Assembly (NCBI RefSeq): GCF_020171725.1
Contig: NZ_JAIVAJ010000002.1
Span: forward strand, 310,001 to 374,000
Direction of reading: 5' to 3'
Origin: Halobacillus litoralis
GTDB lineage: Bacteria > Bacillota > Bacilli > Bacillales > Halobacillaceae
DNA: 64,000 bases
Shown here: positions 9,577 through 18,690 of the stretch, one piece after another
Numbering within the stretch: the first letter of the stretch is position 1
Layout: each line of letters opens with the position of its first letter
Notes under the pieces: generated by a model
The model's database searches: none
What the model was told of the DNA's origin: nothing
Seen by the model: only the letters and a program-made list of their open reading frames with translations
Translations under genes and position numbers: made by a program

Positions 9577-10464
9577 GTGAAAGTAGATGGTGTGTTTTCA
9601 GGTGGAGGCGTAAAGGCACTCGCCTTTATAGGAGCGACAGAGGAACTCGAGGAGAAAGGGTATGAGTTTCGGCGTATTGCCGGAACATCAGCGGGTGCCA
9701 TCCTCGCCAGTTTGAAAATTGCAGGATACACAGCGGGGGAGCTCAGGGAGAAAATAACGGCGCTTTCGTTTGAACAGGTGGTCGATAAACCGATTGCTGA
9801 CCGGTTGTTTCCATTTATGAAATGGCTGCTGCTATACTACAGGCTCGGTTTGTATAAAGGAAATCTGCTTGAAGCCACTTTGGAGAGCTGGCTTGAAGAA
9901 AAGGGGGTTCGTACGTTCGCCGACGTCCCTCCGAATTCGTTGAAGATCATCTGTTCTGACTTGACGAACGGGCGCATCATCGTCATTCCGGATGATTTGA
10001 AAAAGGTGTACGGTATTGATCCTGCGACATTCTCTGTAGCAAAAGCTGTCCGGATGAGTTGCAGTCTTCCGTATTTCTTCATTCCGGTAAAGCTTCACGG
10101 GAAAAAAGGTAAGTGTGTCATCGTCGATGGAGGAGTATTGAGTAATTTCCCGATTTGGGTTTGGGAGGATAAGGAAGGGTGCAGGACGCGTCCTATCATC
10201 GGTTTAAAACTGAGCGACCCTCCGAACAAACTTCCTGAAAGAAAAATTCAAAACGCCATTCAAATGTTTCATGCTTTGTTCAAAACCATGCAGCAAGCTC
10301 ATGATGCGCGGTATATATCCCTGCCAAAAAGCAAGGACATCATTTTCATTCCAGTCAAGGGAATCGATACGACGGACTTTAGTATGTCCGCTATAGAAAA
10401 AGAAGAGTTGATGGAAGTGGGGAGGGAACATGCCAAAGCTTTTCTAGCAAGGTGGAAAAAATAA
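9577..10464 (+). CDS. yqhO: Patatin-like phospholipase family protein (YqhO)
   Basis: A 295-aa protein with the bacterial patatin fold: the oxyanion-hole glycines GGGVKALA (9-16), the nucleophile in GTSAG (S38) and the catalytic aspartate in DGGVLSNFP (about D184). The family hydrolyses acyl esters of lipids; the substrate here is unknown. The start is GTG 9577 with GGAGGTGG at 9564-9571; an upstream in-frame GTG (9562) would fall inside the ribosome binding site. The gene lies next to mntR as in B. subtilis. Confidence 0.9.
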   Translation: MKVDGVFSGGGVKALAFIGATEELEEKGYEFRRIAGTSAGAILASLKIAGYTAGELREKITALSFEQVVDKPIADRLFPFMKWLLLYYRLGLYKGNLLEATLESWLEEKGVRTFADVPPNSLKIICSDLTNGRIIVIPDDLKKVYGIDPATFSVAKAVRMSCSLPYFFIPVKLHGKKGKCVIVDGGVLSNFPIWVWEDKEGCRTRPIIGLKLSDPPNKLPERKIQNAIQMFHALFKTMQQAHDARYISLPKSKDIIFIPVKGIDTTDFSMSAIEKEELMEVGREHAKAFLARWKK

Positions 10465-10508
10465 AAGCAGCGAGCTCCGGGGCTTTCCTGGGGATCGCTG
10501 CTTTTGTT
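10463..10508. terminator. Bidirectional terminator between yqhO and yqhP
   Basis: AAAAGCAGCGA and TCGCTGCTTTT form the outer stem, with an inner CCGGGGC/TCCTGGGG pairing. It lies between convergent genes. Confidence 0.8.
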
Positions 10509-10522
10509 GAAAGGACAGGTCT

Positions 10523-10921
10523 TTATCTTGCACTTGCGCCTTTGTTTTTGTTTTTATTGCCTTCAATCACCCGTAGGTGCGGGGCATTCATTCGTTTGCG
10601 GTTTCGCTTAGGGGCTGCTTGGTTTTTAGGGGCCACCTTAGAAAGGGGCGATTTCTTAACGGTTGGTGCCGGTTGTTTATATTTTTGCTTGGATTGTTTA
10701 ACCGCTTGTTTGTATTTCTTCATTTCGTTTCCACTGCCACCACCCATACCTCTGTTACGAAGGAATAGGAAGTAAATCGCACCATAGATAAGTACGGCGA
10801 TTCCGACCATCATGATGAGCTGTCCGAGAAAACCTGTGGTATCCGTAATGAGTCTGAAGCCTATTCCGAAGACAGCAAGGGCCATGAGAGCGTATATGAT
10901 AGGAGTCATCCAGTTGCGCAT
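10523..10921 (-). CDS. yqhP: SA1362-family membrane protein (YqhP-like)
   Basis: A 132-aa protein with two N-terminal transmembrane helices (about 7-28 and 32-54) and a long, strongly basic C-terminal tail rich in Lys, Gln and Pro, probably cytoplasmic. The function is unknown. Family and position between yqhO and yqhR agree with B. subtilis yqhP. It reads convergently to yqhO and has an AAAGGAGG ribosome binding site. The yqhQ gene that follows in B. subtilis is absent here. The 320 bases upstream to yqhR are AT-rich without further recognisable genes. Confidence 0.85.
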   Translation of the reverse strand: MRNWMTPIIYALMALAVFGIGFRLITDTTGFLGQLIMMVGIAVLIYGAIYFLFLRNRGMGGGSGNEMKKYKQAVKQSKQKYKQPAPTVKKSPLSKVAPKNQAAPKRNRKRMNAPHLRVIEGNKNKNKGASAR

Positions 10922-11244
10922 AGTTGTTCATCCTCCTTTCTTTCATTTTAATAAAAGTCTCTTATAATGTATATACCACTATAGGTGTCTTTTCTATCAC
11001 AATTTGAGCATTTAAATAGATGAAAAATGACTATTTACATTGTTTCCCTATCTGTTCAAATTATGCATGTTGGAATTGTAGATTTCTATAAAAAAGTTTC
11101 GGATTCCTGCTTATTGTTCCATATTTTATCTTATGTAACTGTTACCTAAATGATTGAGCGCTAAACCCGACAATGTGTCATTCTTTCGATGTAGAGAGCA
11201 TGAAAACAAGAAGGTTGGTGAATGATAAAAATGAGGTGATCATG

Positions 11245-11760
11245 ATGACAGATAAACCAAAACAACAATATCAAAAAGAAGCTCCTCAGAGTGTCTTTAC
11301 AAAGGCGCTTTCCATTGGGTTTTCGGCAGGAATCATTTGGAGTGCGCTCGGTCTTTTGACGTACCTGTTTCATTTTTCCGAAGTTTCGGCTGCCTCTTTC
11401 CTCATTCGTTCCTACTTTCAGTCTGATTGGACCGGCACGTGGCTTGCAGAGGTGATTTCCATCATCGGAGTAGGGGTTCTTTCATTTGTAACGGCCATTG
11501 TGTATTACTTTACGTTGAAACGACAGAGTGGAATTTGGCCTGGATTTGCGTACGGTTTGATTCTCTGGGCGTTGGTTTTTATTATTCTTACCCCTTTGTT
11601 CCCGGCGATTCCTTCCTTTACAGAATTGTCTAGTGATACGTGGGTCACAACAGGCTGTTTGTTTATTTTATATGGTGTGTTCATCGGATATTCAATTTCA
11701 TACGAATTTCAGGAATTTAACCAGCCAGCGAAATCGTATTCAAATGAGAGCGGAGTATGA
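11245..11760 (+). CDS. yqhR: YqhR family membrane protein
   Basis: A 171-aa protein of unknown function with four predicted transmembrane segments after a short charged N-terminus rich in Lys and Gln. Two adjacent ATGs (11242, 11245) follow GAGGTGAT (11233-11240); spacing favours 11245. Upstream extension to 11173 is possible but has no ribosome binding site. It precedes aroQ as in B. subtilis. Confidence 0.85.
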   Translation: MTDKPKQQYQKEAPQSVFTKALSIGFSAGIIWSALGLLTYLFHFSEVSAASFLIRSYFQSDWTGTWLAEVISIIGVGVLSFVTAIVYYFTLKRQSGIWPGFAYGLILWALVFIILTPLFPAIPSFTELSSDTWVTTGCLFILYGVFIGYSISYEFQEFNQPAKSYSNESGV

Positions 11761-11809
11761 TAAACTAACAGAGTGTGACTATTCCGTGAACGGTGGGGAT
11801 TTTTTGAAT

Positions 11810-12271
11810 ATGACATCCAAAAAATTGTACTTAGTGAATGGACCGAACCTCAACCTCCTTGGGAAAAGGGAGCCTGATACCTACGGGAAGTCTCGTTTGG
11901 AGGATGTTGTAAGGTTGGTTCAAAACACTGCAGAAGAAAAAGGCTATGACGTGATTCATTTCCAATCCAATCATGAAGGGGACTTGGTAGACTGCATTCA
12001 AAAAGCGGGAGAAGAGGCAGAGGGAATCATATTGAACCCTGCCGCCTATACGCACACGAGTGTTGCCATTCGAGATGCCATCAGTGCAATTGCTCCACCT
12101 GTTATTGAAGTGCATATATCAAACGTTCACCGTCGTGAATCGTTCCGTCACCAGTCCTTTACAGCCCCTGTATGCGACGGTCAAGTCGTGGGGTTCGGGG
12201 TGGATGGATATCGTCTTGCTACGCTTGGATTAATAGAGAGAATTGAAGAAGGGAGAAATAAAAATGAGTAA
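11810..12271 (+). CDS. aroQ: 3-dehydroquinate dehydratase, type II
   Basis: A 153-aa dodecameric-type dehydroquinase catalysing step three of the shikimate pathway. It carries the family stretches NGPNLNLLGKREPDTYG (the catalytic tyrosine is here), QSNHEG, ILNPAAYTHTSVAIRDA and VEVHISNVHRRE. The start is ATG 11810; an in-frame TTG at 11804 is closer to GGTGGGG (11792-11798) and cannot be excluded. The stop overlaps the start of papA by 8 nt. Confidence 0.95.
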   Translation: MTSKKLYLVNGPNLNLLGKREPDTYGKSRLEDVVRLVQNTAEEKGYDVIHFQSNHEGDLVDCIQKAGEEAEGIILNPAAYTHTSVAIRDAISAIAPPVIEVHISNVHRRESFRHQSFTAPVCDGQVVGFGVDGYRLATLGLIERIEEGRNKNE

Positions 12272-13325
12272 ATTAAACCAGTTAAGAACATCGCTTACAG
12301 AAAAGCATGTAGACGGCTTATTGATTATGAGCCCGCAGAATAGACGCTATGTGTCAGGGTTTACCGGGTCCTCAGGGGCACTTCTTATCACGAAGGAAGA
12401 AGCGCTGCTAATCACAGACTTCAGATATACAGAGCAGGCTGCAGAACAGGCGGAGGGCTTTGAAATTGTGACTCACAAAGTTCCTATGCCGGAAGAAGTC
12501 TCAAACCAGGCGAAGCGTCTTGGGCTTTCTAAAATCGCGTTCGAGAAGGATCATGTTACATATACAGCTTTTGAGCAGTATAAGGACGCTCTGGATGCAG
12601 AATTAGTCCCGACTGCAGGCATAGTTGAACAATTGCGCTTGATTAAGACCGACGAGGAGATTAATATATTAAAAGACGCTGTCAAAATTGCGGACGACGC
12701 TTTTGAGCATATCCTTGGTTACATAAAGCCAGGCGTAAAAGAAATCGATGTCTCAAACGAGCTTGAGTTCTTCATGAGAAAGCAGGGGGCGACCTCATCC
12801 AGTTTCGATATTATCGTGGCGTCCGGCTACCGTTCAGCTCTTCCACACGGTGTAGCTTCAGAGAAGGAGATCCAATCTGGTGAATTGGTAACACTTGACT
12901 TCGGTGCTGTTTATAAAGGGTATTGTTCCGATATTACTCGTACAGTGGCTGTAGGAGAGATCAGTGATGAACTGAAAGAAATTTATGATACGGTCTTACA
13001 AGCTCAATTAAAGGGTATGGAAGGACTAAAGGCAGGTATTACTGGCATTGAAGCTGACGCATTAACCCGCGATTATATTAAAGAAAAAGGGTACGGAGAG
13101 TACTTCGGCCACTCCACGGGACACGGCATCGGACTGGATGTCCACGAAGGTCCAGGTCTTTCATTCCGTTCGGAGAAAAAGCTTGAAGAAGGTATGGTCG
13201 TTACGGTCGAACCAGGCATTTATGTTCCAGAAGTAGGCGGCTGCCGCATTGAAGATGACGCCGTTATTACAAAAGATGGGAACATTTCTTTGAGTAAATC
13301 TACGAAAGAACTCATCACGCTGTAA
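12264..13325 (+). CDS. papA: Xaa-Pro aminopeptidase, M24 family (YqhT/PapA)
   Basis: A 353-aa metallopeptidase that removes N-terminal residues preceding proline. It has an N-terminal creatinase-like domain (1-125) and a C-terminal pita-bread domain with the five metal ligands in LDFGAVYKGYCSDITRT, STGHGIGLDVHEGP, VTVEPGIYV and RIEDDAVIT. The start is ATG 12264 after GGGAG, overlapping the aroQ stop. It is followed 21 nt later by efp, an order conserved in Bacillaceae; both may help the cell cope with proline-rich proteins. Confidence 0.95.
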   Translation: MSKLNQLRTSLTEKHVDGLLIMSPQNRRYVSGFTGSSGALLITKEEALLITDFRYTEQAAEQAEGFEIVTHKVPMPEEVSNQAKRLGLSKIAFEKDHVTYTAFEQYKDALDAELVPTAGIVEQLRLIKTDEEINILKDAVKIADDAFEHILGYIKPGVKEIDVSNELEFFMRKQGATSSSFDIIVASGYRSALPHGVASEKEIQSGELVTLDFGAVYKGYCSDITRTVAVGEISDELKEIYDTVLQAQLKGMEGLKAGITGIEADALTRDYIKEKGYGEYFGHSTGHGIGLDVHEGPGLSFRSEKKLEEGMVVTVEPGIYVPEVGGCRIEDDAVITKDGNISLSKSTKELITL

Positions 13326-13346
13326 GTTTTTAAAGGAGGAAACACT

Positions 13347-13904
13347 ATGATTTCAGTAAACGATTTTAAGACAGGCTTAACCATCGAGGTGGAAGGTGAT
13401 ATTTGGCAGGTCATGGACTTCCAACACGTAAAGCCGGGTAAAGGCGCCGCGTTCGTACGCTCTAAACTGCGTAACCTGCGTAACGGAAACATTCAAGAGA
13501 AAACATTCCGCGGTGGGGAAAAAGTGGAACGTGCGCACATCGAGAACCGCAAAATGCAATACTTGTATGCAAATGGTGATATGCACGCATTCATGGATAT
13601 GGAAACCTACGAACAGGTTGAGATTCCAACTGCTGTTATTCAAGAGCAGCTGAACTACTTGAAGGAAAATATGGAAGTTCATATCCAGTCTTATCAAAGT
13701 GAGACGATTGGCGTAGAGCTTCCAAAGAACGTAGAACTTGAGGTTACCGAAACAGAGCCTGGTATCAAAGGGGATACAGCAAGTGGCGGCACGAAGCCGG
13801 CCACTCTTGAAACAGGCTTGATTGTACAAGTGCCATTCTTCATTAATGAAGGAGAAGTTCTTTTGATCAGCACAACGGATGGTAAATACGTATCTCGTGC
13901 GTAA
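13347..13904 (+). CDS. efp: Translation elongation factor P
   Basis: A 185-aa factor that rescues ribosomes stalled at polyproline. Three beta-barrel domains are evident. The tip residue is a lysine (K32 in KPGKGAAF), as in B. subtilis, where it is modified with 5-aminopentanol. The ribosome binding site is AAAGGAGG. It ends at a strong terminator. yqhV, which follows efp in B. subtilis, is not found in the gap before spoIIIAA. Confidence 0.97.
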   Translation: MISVNDFKTGLTIEVEGDIWQVMDFQHVKPGKGAAFVRSKLRNLRNGNIQEKTFRGGEKVERAHIENRKMQYLYANGDMHAFMDMETYEQVEIPTAVIQEQLNYLKENMEVHIQSYQSETIGVELPKNVELEVTETEPGIKGDTASGGTKPATLETGLIVQVPFFINEGEVLLISTTDGKYVSRA

Positions 13905-13915
13905 ATAGCATGAAA

Positions 13916-13949
13916 AAAATCCCAGCACTTTATGTGCTGGGATTTTTTT
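13916..13949 (+). terminator. efp terminator
   Basis: AAAAATCCCAGCAC and GTGCTGGGATTTTT form a strong hairpin centred on 13931 with a T tract. Confidence 0.93.
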
Positions 13950-14065
13950 GTATTGTTTCTACTTTTACCTTTGCTTTTACATATAAGGCCTTGTCGTGAT
14001 TACTAGATTAACTAGAATTTTTTTAAAAGAGCAGATTGTTTCAGGTTCGTTCGGGGGTCTTTCGC

Positions 14066-14109
14066 AATTGATAGAGTCCATCTATCTGGGCTTATCCGCT
14101 CTATCAATT
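14066..14109. repeat. 11-bp perfect inverted repeat upstream of spoIIIAA
   Basis: AATTGATAGAG (14066-14076) is the exact reverse complement of CTCTATCAATT (14099-14109). The gap is 22 nt and contains a further CTATC. There is no T tract. It lies between the efp terminator and the sigma-E-type promoter; its role is unknown. Confidence 0.7.
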
Positions 14110-14146
14110 TGTTTCCCTCCCTCTCATTCTTTTCTATTGAATTTAG

Positions 14147-14174
14147 TCATAAGCAGAGAAAGAGGACATACATA
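14147..14174 (+). promoter_or_regulatory. Sigma-E-type promoter of the spoIIIA operon
   Basis: TCATAA (14147-14152) and CATACATA (14167-14174) are separated by 14 bp, matching the mother-cell sigma-E pattern tcATAtt-N14-cATACAnT. The spoIIIA operon is known to be sigma-E dependent in B. subtilis. Confidence 0.7.
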
Positions 14175-14205
14175 TGAAGTAAACCTGTTAAAGGAGTTAG
14201 AAGGA

Positions 14206-15186
14206 ATGAGAGAGATTATCCGGTTGTTCCCTGAGCCGTTTCAGCTTCGTCTGAAGCAGGAGGTCGACTGGAACAAGGTTCAGGAGTTGAGGGTTCGTGT
14301 GAATCAGCCTATCGAAGTCTTGGATCGGCATCAACACCGCTCCTTAGGCAGTCAATTAGTAGAGCCGAAAGATGTGACGTACATGCTCAATCAAATCAGT
14401 CAATTTTCGCTCTATCGTTTTAAAGACGAATTAAGAGAAGGCTTCATTACGGTGGAAGGAGGACACAGAGTCGGTCTTGCCGGCAAGGCGAACACGGTTA
14501 ATGAGGAAGTGGAGACACTGAAGCACATTTCGTTCATGAATATTCGAGTGGCGCGGTCTACAACTGGACAAGCCGAGCAGCTTCTCCCTTATCTGATGGA
14601 AGAAGGGAGATGGTGCAGTACGCTCTTGATTGGTCCTCCGCACTCTGGCAAGACGACTCTGTTGAGGGGGTTGGCTAAGTCGATCAGTACTCCGCAAGAT
14701 GGCCGGCAGGCGTCGAAGGTAGCCATTGTAGATGAGCGATCGGAACTGGCCGCAAGCTTGAGAGGAGTCCCGCAGCTTGATGTTGGACGAAGGACGGACG
14801 TGATGGATGCCTGCCCTAAGGCCGAAGGGATGATGATGATGATTCGATCAATGTCACCTGAGGTACTCATCGTAGATGAAATCGGGAGTGAAGAGGATGC
14901 CAGGGCGATCCATGAAGCCACATTGACTGGGGTGGAGGTCATCTGCAGTGTGCACGGTGATCGTCTGGAGAAGGTGAAAAAGCGCCCATCAGTTGAGAAA
15001 TTGGTAAGAGAGCAGATCTTTGAACGATTTATCGTCTTACATCGCATTCGCCCAGGACAAGCGGGGACCATTCGAATCTTGAATGCTCGTGGGGAAATGA
15101 TGGCGGAATGCAAAGGGGGGTTAGATCCTGGTGCAGTGGGTAGGGGCTCTTATCATTTTAACCGTTACAACATGGACAGGGTTTGA
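14206..15186 (+). CDS. spoIIIAA: Stage III sporulation protein AA (ATPase)
   Basis: A secretion-type ATPase that powers the SpoIIIA-SpoIIQ channel between mother cell and forespore. The Walker A motif is GPPHSGKTT (143-151) and the Walker B region is VLIVDEIGSEEDA. At 326 aa it is slightly longer than the B. subtilis protein (about 307). The extra C-terminus (GGLDPGAVGRG to the end) runs 56 nt into spoIIIAB. The start is ATG 14206, with AAAGGAG at 14190-14196; longer versions from 13996 lack a ribosome binding site. Confidence 0.95.
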   Translation: MREIIRLFPEPFQLRLKQEVDWNKVQELRVRVNQPIEVLDRHQHRSLGSQLVEPKDVTYMLNQISQFSLYRFKDELREGFITVEGGHRVGLAGKANTVNEEVETLKHISFMNIRVARSTTGQAEQLLPYLMEEGRWCSTLLIGPPHSGKTTLLRGLAKSISTPQDGRQASKVAIVDERSELAASLRGVPQLDVGRRTDVMDACPKAEGMMMMIRSMSPEVLIVDEIGSEEDARAIHEATLTGVEVICSVHGDRLEKVKKRPSVEKLVREQIFERFIVLHRIRPGQAGTIRILNARGEMMAECKGGLDPGAVGRGSYHFNRYNMDRV

Positions 15187-15640
15187 TATCGCTTCAAGGT
15201 TCCAAAAAAGGCCGGGGCATATCAGGCAATGGAAAAATGCTCTCCAGATGATTGAGGCAGAAATGGTTTACGGACAGGCGTCCTTGTGGGAAGTCTGTGA
15301 GAACCTTTCTAAACACCTTCCGAAGCCCATCTGTCACTTTTTTCAATCAATAGAAGAAACAGAAGAGCCTTGTCATGATTTCTCGAGTCTATGGTCCTCT
15401 CACCTTAAGAAGCATTGGGGATGGAATGCCCTTGGAAAGAGCGAGTGGGAGATCCTCGACCAGTTTGGGCGTACTTTGGGTCAACATGATCTCGAACAAC
15501 AACAGAAGCACATCCAGTTGGCGATTCACCACTTGGATCGTGAATTGCATGAAGCGCTGGAAGCAGCTGATAAATATCAGAAAATGGCCCGTGGAATGGG
15601 TGTTCTTAGTGGATTGTTAGTCATACTATTGATCATTTAA
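15131..15640 (+). CDS. spoIIIAB: Stage III sporulation protein AB
   Basis: A 169-aa GspF-like membrane protein of the feeding-tube complex, with an N-terminal helix (WVGALIILTVTTWTG) and a C-terminal helix (residues 150-169). The start is GTG 15131 with AAAGGGGGG upstream; the N-terminus matches the family (TTWTGF). It overlaps the end of spoIIIAA by 56 nt. Confidence 0.94.
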   Translation: MQWVGALIILTVTTWTGFDIASRFQKRPGHIRQWKNALQMIEAEMVYGQASLWEVCENLSKHLPKPICHFFQSIEETEEPCHDFSSLWSSHLKKHWGWNALGKSEWEILDQFGRTLGQHDLEQQQKHIQLAIHHLDRELHEALEAADKYQKMARGMGVLSGLLVILLII

Positions 15641-15656
15641 AGGGGGAAGGGGCATT

Positions 15657-15863
15657 GTGCTGCAGGATGCAACCATTCTTTTTCAAATTGCGGGTGTAGG
15701 CATCATCGTTGCGATGATTCACAGTATTTTAAAGCAGATGGGCAAGGAAGAAATCGCTCAAGTTGTGACGTTGACAGGCTTCATCATCGTATTGTTTATC
15801 GTCCTTTACCGGCTCGCTGATTTATTTCAGCAAATCAAGTCGGTGTTTTTATACCAGGGGTAG
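15657..15863 (+). CDS. spoIIIAC: Stage III sporulation protein AC
   Basis: A 68-aa protein with two transmembrane helices, strongly similar in pattern to B. subtilis SpoIIIAC (IFQIAGVGI, QMGK, IKAVFL-like end). The start is GTG 15657 after AAGGGGGAAGGGG. It is part of the eight-gene operon. Confidence 0.95.
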   Translation: MLQDATILFQIAGVGIIVAMIHSILKQMGKEEIAQVVTLTGFIIVLFIVLYRLADLFQQIKSVFLYQG

Positions 15864-15868
15864 AGTAG

Positions 15869-16267
15869 ATGGATATTGTACAGATTGTAACTCTTGGATT
15901 AGTGGCAGCCTTGTTGATTATTCTTCTGAAAGAACAAAAGGCGTCTGTCGCATTCTTGCTCTTACTTTTCACTGTGATCATCATCTTTTTATCGATCCTT
16001 GATCAGGTCAGACACATTTTCACACTGCTGTCATACATGGCTGATCAGGCTCAGGTAGAACCAGTGTACTTCAAAACCATTTTGAAAATCATTGGAATTG
16101 CTTACATTGCTGAATTTGGAGCGCAGCTTATCCGGGATGCAGGGCTTGGTTCCCTAGCATCCAAGGTCGAACTTGCCGGTAAGTTATTCATTCTTATGCT
16201 GGCGATTCCAATTGTTACAGCCGTCATTGAAACGATTATCAACTTCATACCTGGACAGTTAGGCTAA
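15869..16267 (+). CDS. spoIIIAD: Stage III sporulation protein AD
   Basis: A 132-aa polytopic membrane protein with about four helices, including the conserved FKTILKIIGIAYIAEFGAQL segment. It begins 5 nt after spoIIIAC; the ribosome binding site is weak, so coupling with spoIIIAC is likely. Confidence 0.95.
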   Translation: MDIVQIVTLGLVAALLIILLKEQKASVAFLLLLFTVIIIFLSILDQVRHIFTLLSYMADQAQVEPVYFKTILKIIGIAYIAEFGAQLIRDAGLGSLASKVELAGKLFILMLAIPIVTAVIETIINFIPGQLG

Positions 16268-16284
16268 AGATCGCGAGGTATTAC

Positions 16285-17448
16285 ATGAAACAGATATGGA
16301 TGGTTTGCCTGATAATCATATCCTTGTTTTGTTTTCCGCTTTCTATCGCAGCAGAACCTTCAACTGATGTCACGCCTTCCTTACTGGATCATGTTTCAAC
16401 GGAAGAATTAGAGGAAAGCTGGCAGTTTATCAATGAGGAGTACGGAGAATTCATGCCTTCGTACAACTTGGGAAGTTTTAAGGAATTTGTTGAGAATGAC
16501 GGGGAAGTACAGTCCACTGACTGGTTCCAAGGGATTCTGAAGTTCTTGTTCCAGGAACTGATGGTCAATGGGAAGCTGCTTGCCTCCCTATTACTTCTCA
16601 CATTGTTCAGTACGCTGCTGCAGTCTGTGCAGTCTTCGTTTGAAAACACTGCCGTCAGTAAAATCGCTTACCTCGTCGTCTACTTAGTACTGATCTCTCT
16701 TGCACTTGAGAGCTTTCAGCAGGTAATCGATTATACGCTTGGGTCCATCAATCGGATGAGCAGCTTTATGATTGGTTTACTTCCTTTGCTTTTAGGCATC
16801 ATGGCTTCTTTCACTCATCTGATGTCGATTTCATTTTTCCATCCGATTATTGTTGCGCTCGTTCAATCCAGTGGGCTGTTGGTCAAATATATTCTTATCC
16901 CTCTGTTTGCCTCATCTGCTCTGTTGTTGATTATGGGGTCTCTTAATGAGACTTATAAAGTCGATCAGCTGGCAGAGCTGTTGAGGAAGACGGGGCTTGC
17001 TGTCATGGGTGTCTTTTTGACGATATTTCTCGGTGTCATTTCCGTTCAGGGTACGGTAACAGCCGTCCAGGACGGGGTGACGATGAAGACGGCCCGCTTT
17101 GTGACAGGGAATTTTGTCCCGGTCGTCGGAAGGTTGTTTACCGATGCGACCGATACCATCTTAGGGGCTTCCCTCGTCTTGAAAAATACATTAGGGCTCG
17201 CCGGGGTGGTCATTCTGCTTGGAATTGCGATCTTCCCCGCTATAAAGGTTTTTGCAATTGCTATCATTTACAAGCTGGCAGCAGCGCTTCTTCAACCGCT
17301 CGGAGATGGACCTGTCATCAAGGCCATGGATGTTGTCAGCCGACACATCATGTACATCTTCGCAGCTCTTTTAATGGTATCGATGATGTTTTTCTTAGTC
17401 ATTGTCATTATGGTTGCGGCCAGCAATATTACCATGATGGTCAGGTAA
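16285..17448 (+). CDS. spoIIIAE: Stage III sporulation protein AE
   Basis: A 387-aa protein with an N-terminal signal peptide (IISLFCFPLSIAAEP, cleavage likely around residue 23) and seven or so transmembrane helices. It is a permease-like component of the mother-cell side of the SpoIIIA-SpoIIQ channel. Confidence 0.95.
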   Translation: MKQIWMVCLIIISLFCFPLSIAAEPSTDVTPSLLDHVSTEELEESWQFINEEYGEFMPSYNLGSFKEFVENDGEVQSTDWFQGILKFLFQELMVNGKLLASLLLLTLFSTLLQSVQSSFENTAVSKIAYLVVYLVLISLALESFQQVIDYTLGSINRMSSFMIGLLPLLLGIMASFTHLMSISFFHPIIVALVQSSGLLVKYILIPLFASSALLLIMGSLNETYKVDQLAELLRKTGLAVMGVFLTIFLGVISVQGTVTAVQDGVTMKTARFVTGNFVPVVGRLFTDATDTILGASLVLKNTLGLAGVVILLGIAIFPAIKVFAIAIIYKLAAALLQPLGDGPVIKAMDVVSRHIMYIFAALLMVSMMFFLVIVIMVAASNITMMVR

Positions 17449-17460
17449 GGGGAGAAGGAT

Positions 17461-18063
17461 ATGAATTGGTTTATTGAGTGGATCACCCAAATTGTATTAT
17501 TTCTGTTACTTGCGATGGTAGCCGATACGCTGCTCCCTTCCGGATTGATGAAAAAATACGCCCGGCTTGTCATGTCGATCTTACTTCTTTTGATTTTTCT
17601 CGGTCCCCTTCTCGATGTTCTGAGTATTGATCCTGAAGAGATCATGAATGCGGCAGACGAACAGATGAATCAACAGGTGAACGCCGATTTAGTAGAAGAT
17701 GAAATTGAAAAGAAGAAAAGTGAAATACTTGAAGGACAAGGTGCATATAAATTAGAGCAGGTGACTCAGTCACTGCAGGCGGAACTGGAAAACCCTCTAA
17801 AGGAGGAGCTGGACCTTCAGTTAATAGGTGTGGAAATGAGCTTCCTGAATGAAACGTATGACATGGAAACACTGGACAGGCTGATGATTACCGTCAGCCG
17901 GGACATGACGACAGAACAAGTGAAAGAGGTTGATGTTTCATTTGAAGACAAGCCTGATGATCCAAACAAGGAAGTGACCGAACGAGTGAAATCGTGGGTT
18001 GCGGATTATGTCGGCCTCGAAAAGGACAAAATTGAAATTCGCTGGGAGGAAGAGGATGAGTAA
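17461..18063 (+). CDS. spoIIIAF: Stage III sporulation protein AF
   Basis: A 200-aa protein with two N-terminal membrane helices (about 7-25 and 35-55) followed by a charged domain (residues 60-200) with the ring-building-motif-like fold of the family (inferred). The ribosome binding site is GGGGAGAAGG. The stop overlaps the start of spoIIIAG. Confidence 0.94.
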   Translation: MNWFIEWITQIVLFLLLAMVADTLLPSGLMKKYARLVMSILLLLIFLGPLLDVLSIDPEEIMNAADEQMNQQVNADLVEDEIEKKKSEILEGQGAYKLEQVTQSLQAELENPLKEELDLQLIGVEMSFLNETYDMETLDRLMITVSRDMTTEQVKEVDVSFEDKPDDPNKEVTERVKSWVADYVGLEKDKIEIRWEEEDE

Positions 18064-18676
18064 GTGGTGGAATAAATTGATGCAGCCATTGTCTCAGGGA
18101 GAGGGTCGGAAGATCAACAAACCGAAATATTTCATCGGACTCGGACTCGTCGGCGTGTTGATCATTTTAACGAGTAATTGGTTTCAATCCGATCCAGCGC
18201 CAGCCGTGCCGCCAGATGATATCGAACAGTCTTCCAATCACTCCTCTGCTGCTCAAAGTCTGGAAAGGACGGACTCCATTACCGTATTGGAAGAGGAATA
18301 TGAGAAGCAGCTGAAGCCTCTTCTTGAGAATATAGATGGAGTCAGTGCTGTGGATATCATGGTGAATTTAGCGGCAACACATGAAAAGGTGTATGACAAA
18401 AATTTAATTATAAGTAAGCAGACTACGATGGAGACAGATAAGAATGGAGGGGAAAGAGAAATTGAAGATTATTCGAGGGAACAACAACTCGTACTGGTGA
18501 GACAAGGCGACCGTGAAGTGCCGCTGTTGACGAAGACCGAGAAACCGGATGTCGGGGGTGTCTTTGTGACAGCCAAAGGGGTCGATTCAATGGAAGTGAA
18601 AAGCTGGGTAGTTGAAGCCATTTCAAGAGTATTGGATGTTCCGAGTCACAGGGTGTCTGTTCTGCCTAAACAATAA
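18056..18676 (+). CDS. spoIIIAG: Stage III sporulation protein AG
   Basis: A 206-aa single-pass protein (helix about 30-46) whose extracytoplasmic domain forms the large ring of the channel. It shows the typical DGVSAVDIMVNLAAT beta strand and a basic N-terminus. The start is ATG 18056 with GAGGAAGAGG upstream and overlaps the spoIIIAF stop by 8 nt. Confidence 0.94.
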   Translation: MSKWWNKLMQPLSQGEGRKINKPKYFIGLGLVGVLIILTSNWFQSDPAPAVPPDDIEQSSNHSSAAQSLERTDSITVLEEEYEKQLKPLLENIDGVSAVDIMVNLAATHEKVYDKNLIISKQTTMETDKNGGEREIEDYSREQQLVLVRQGDREVPLLTKTEKPDVGGVFVTAKGVDSMEVKSWVVEAISRVLDVPSHRVSVLPKQ

Positions 18677-18690
18677 GGAGGGTGTCTTCT

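Noticed and set aside
10452..10775. 107-codon plus-strand frame opposite yqhP
   Set aside because: It is the antisense of a basic, low-complexity gene; yqhP has the better ribosome binding site and family match.
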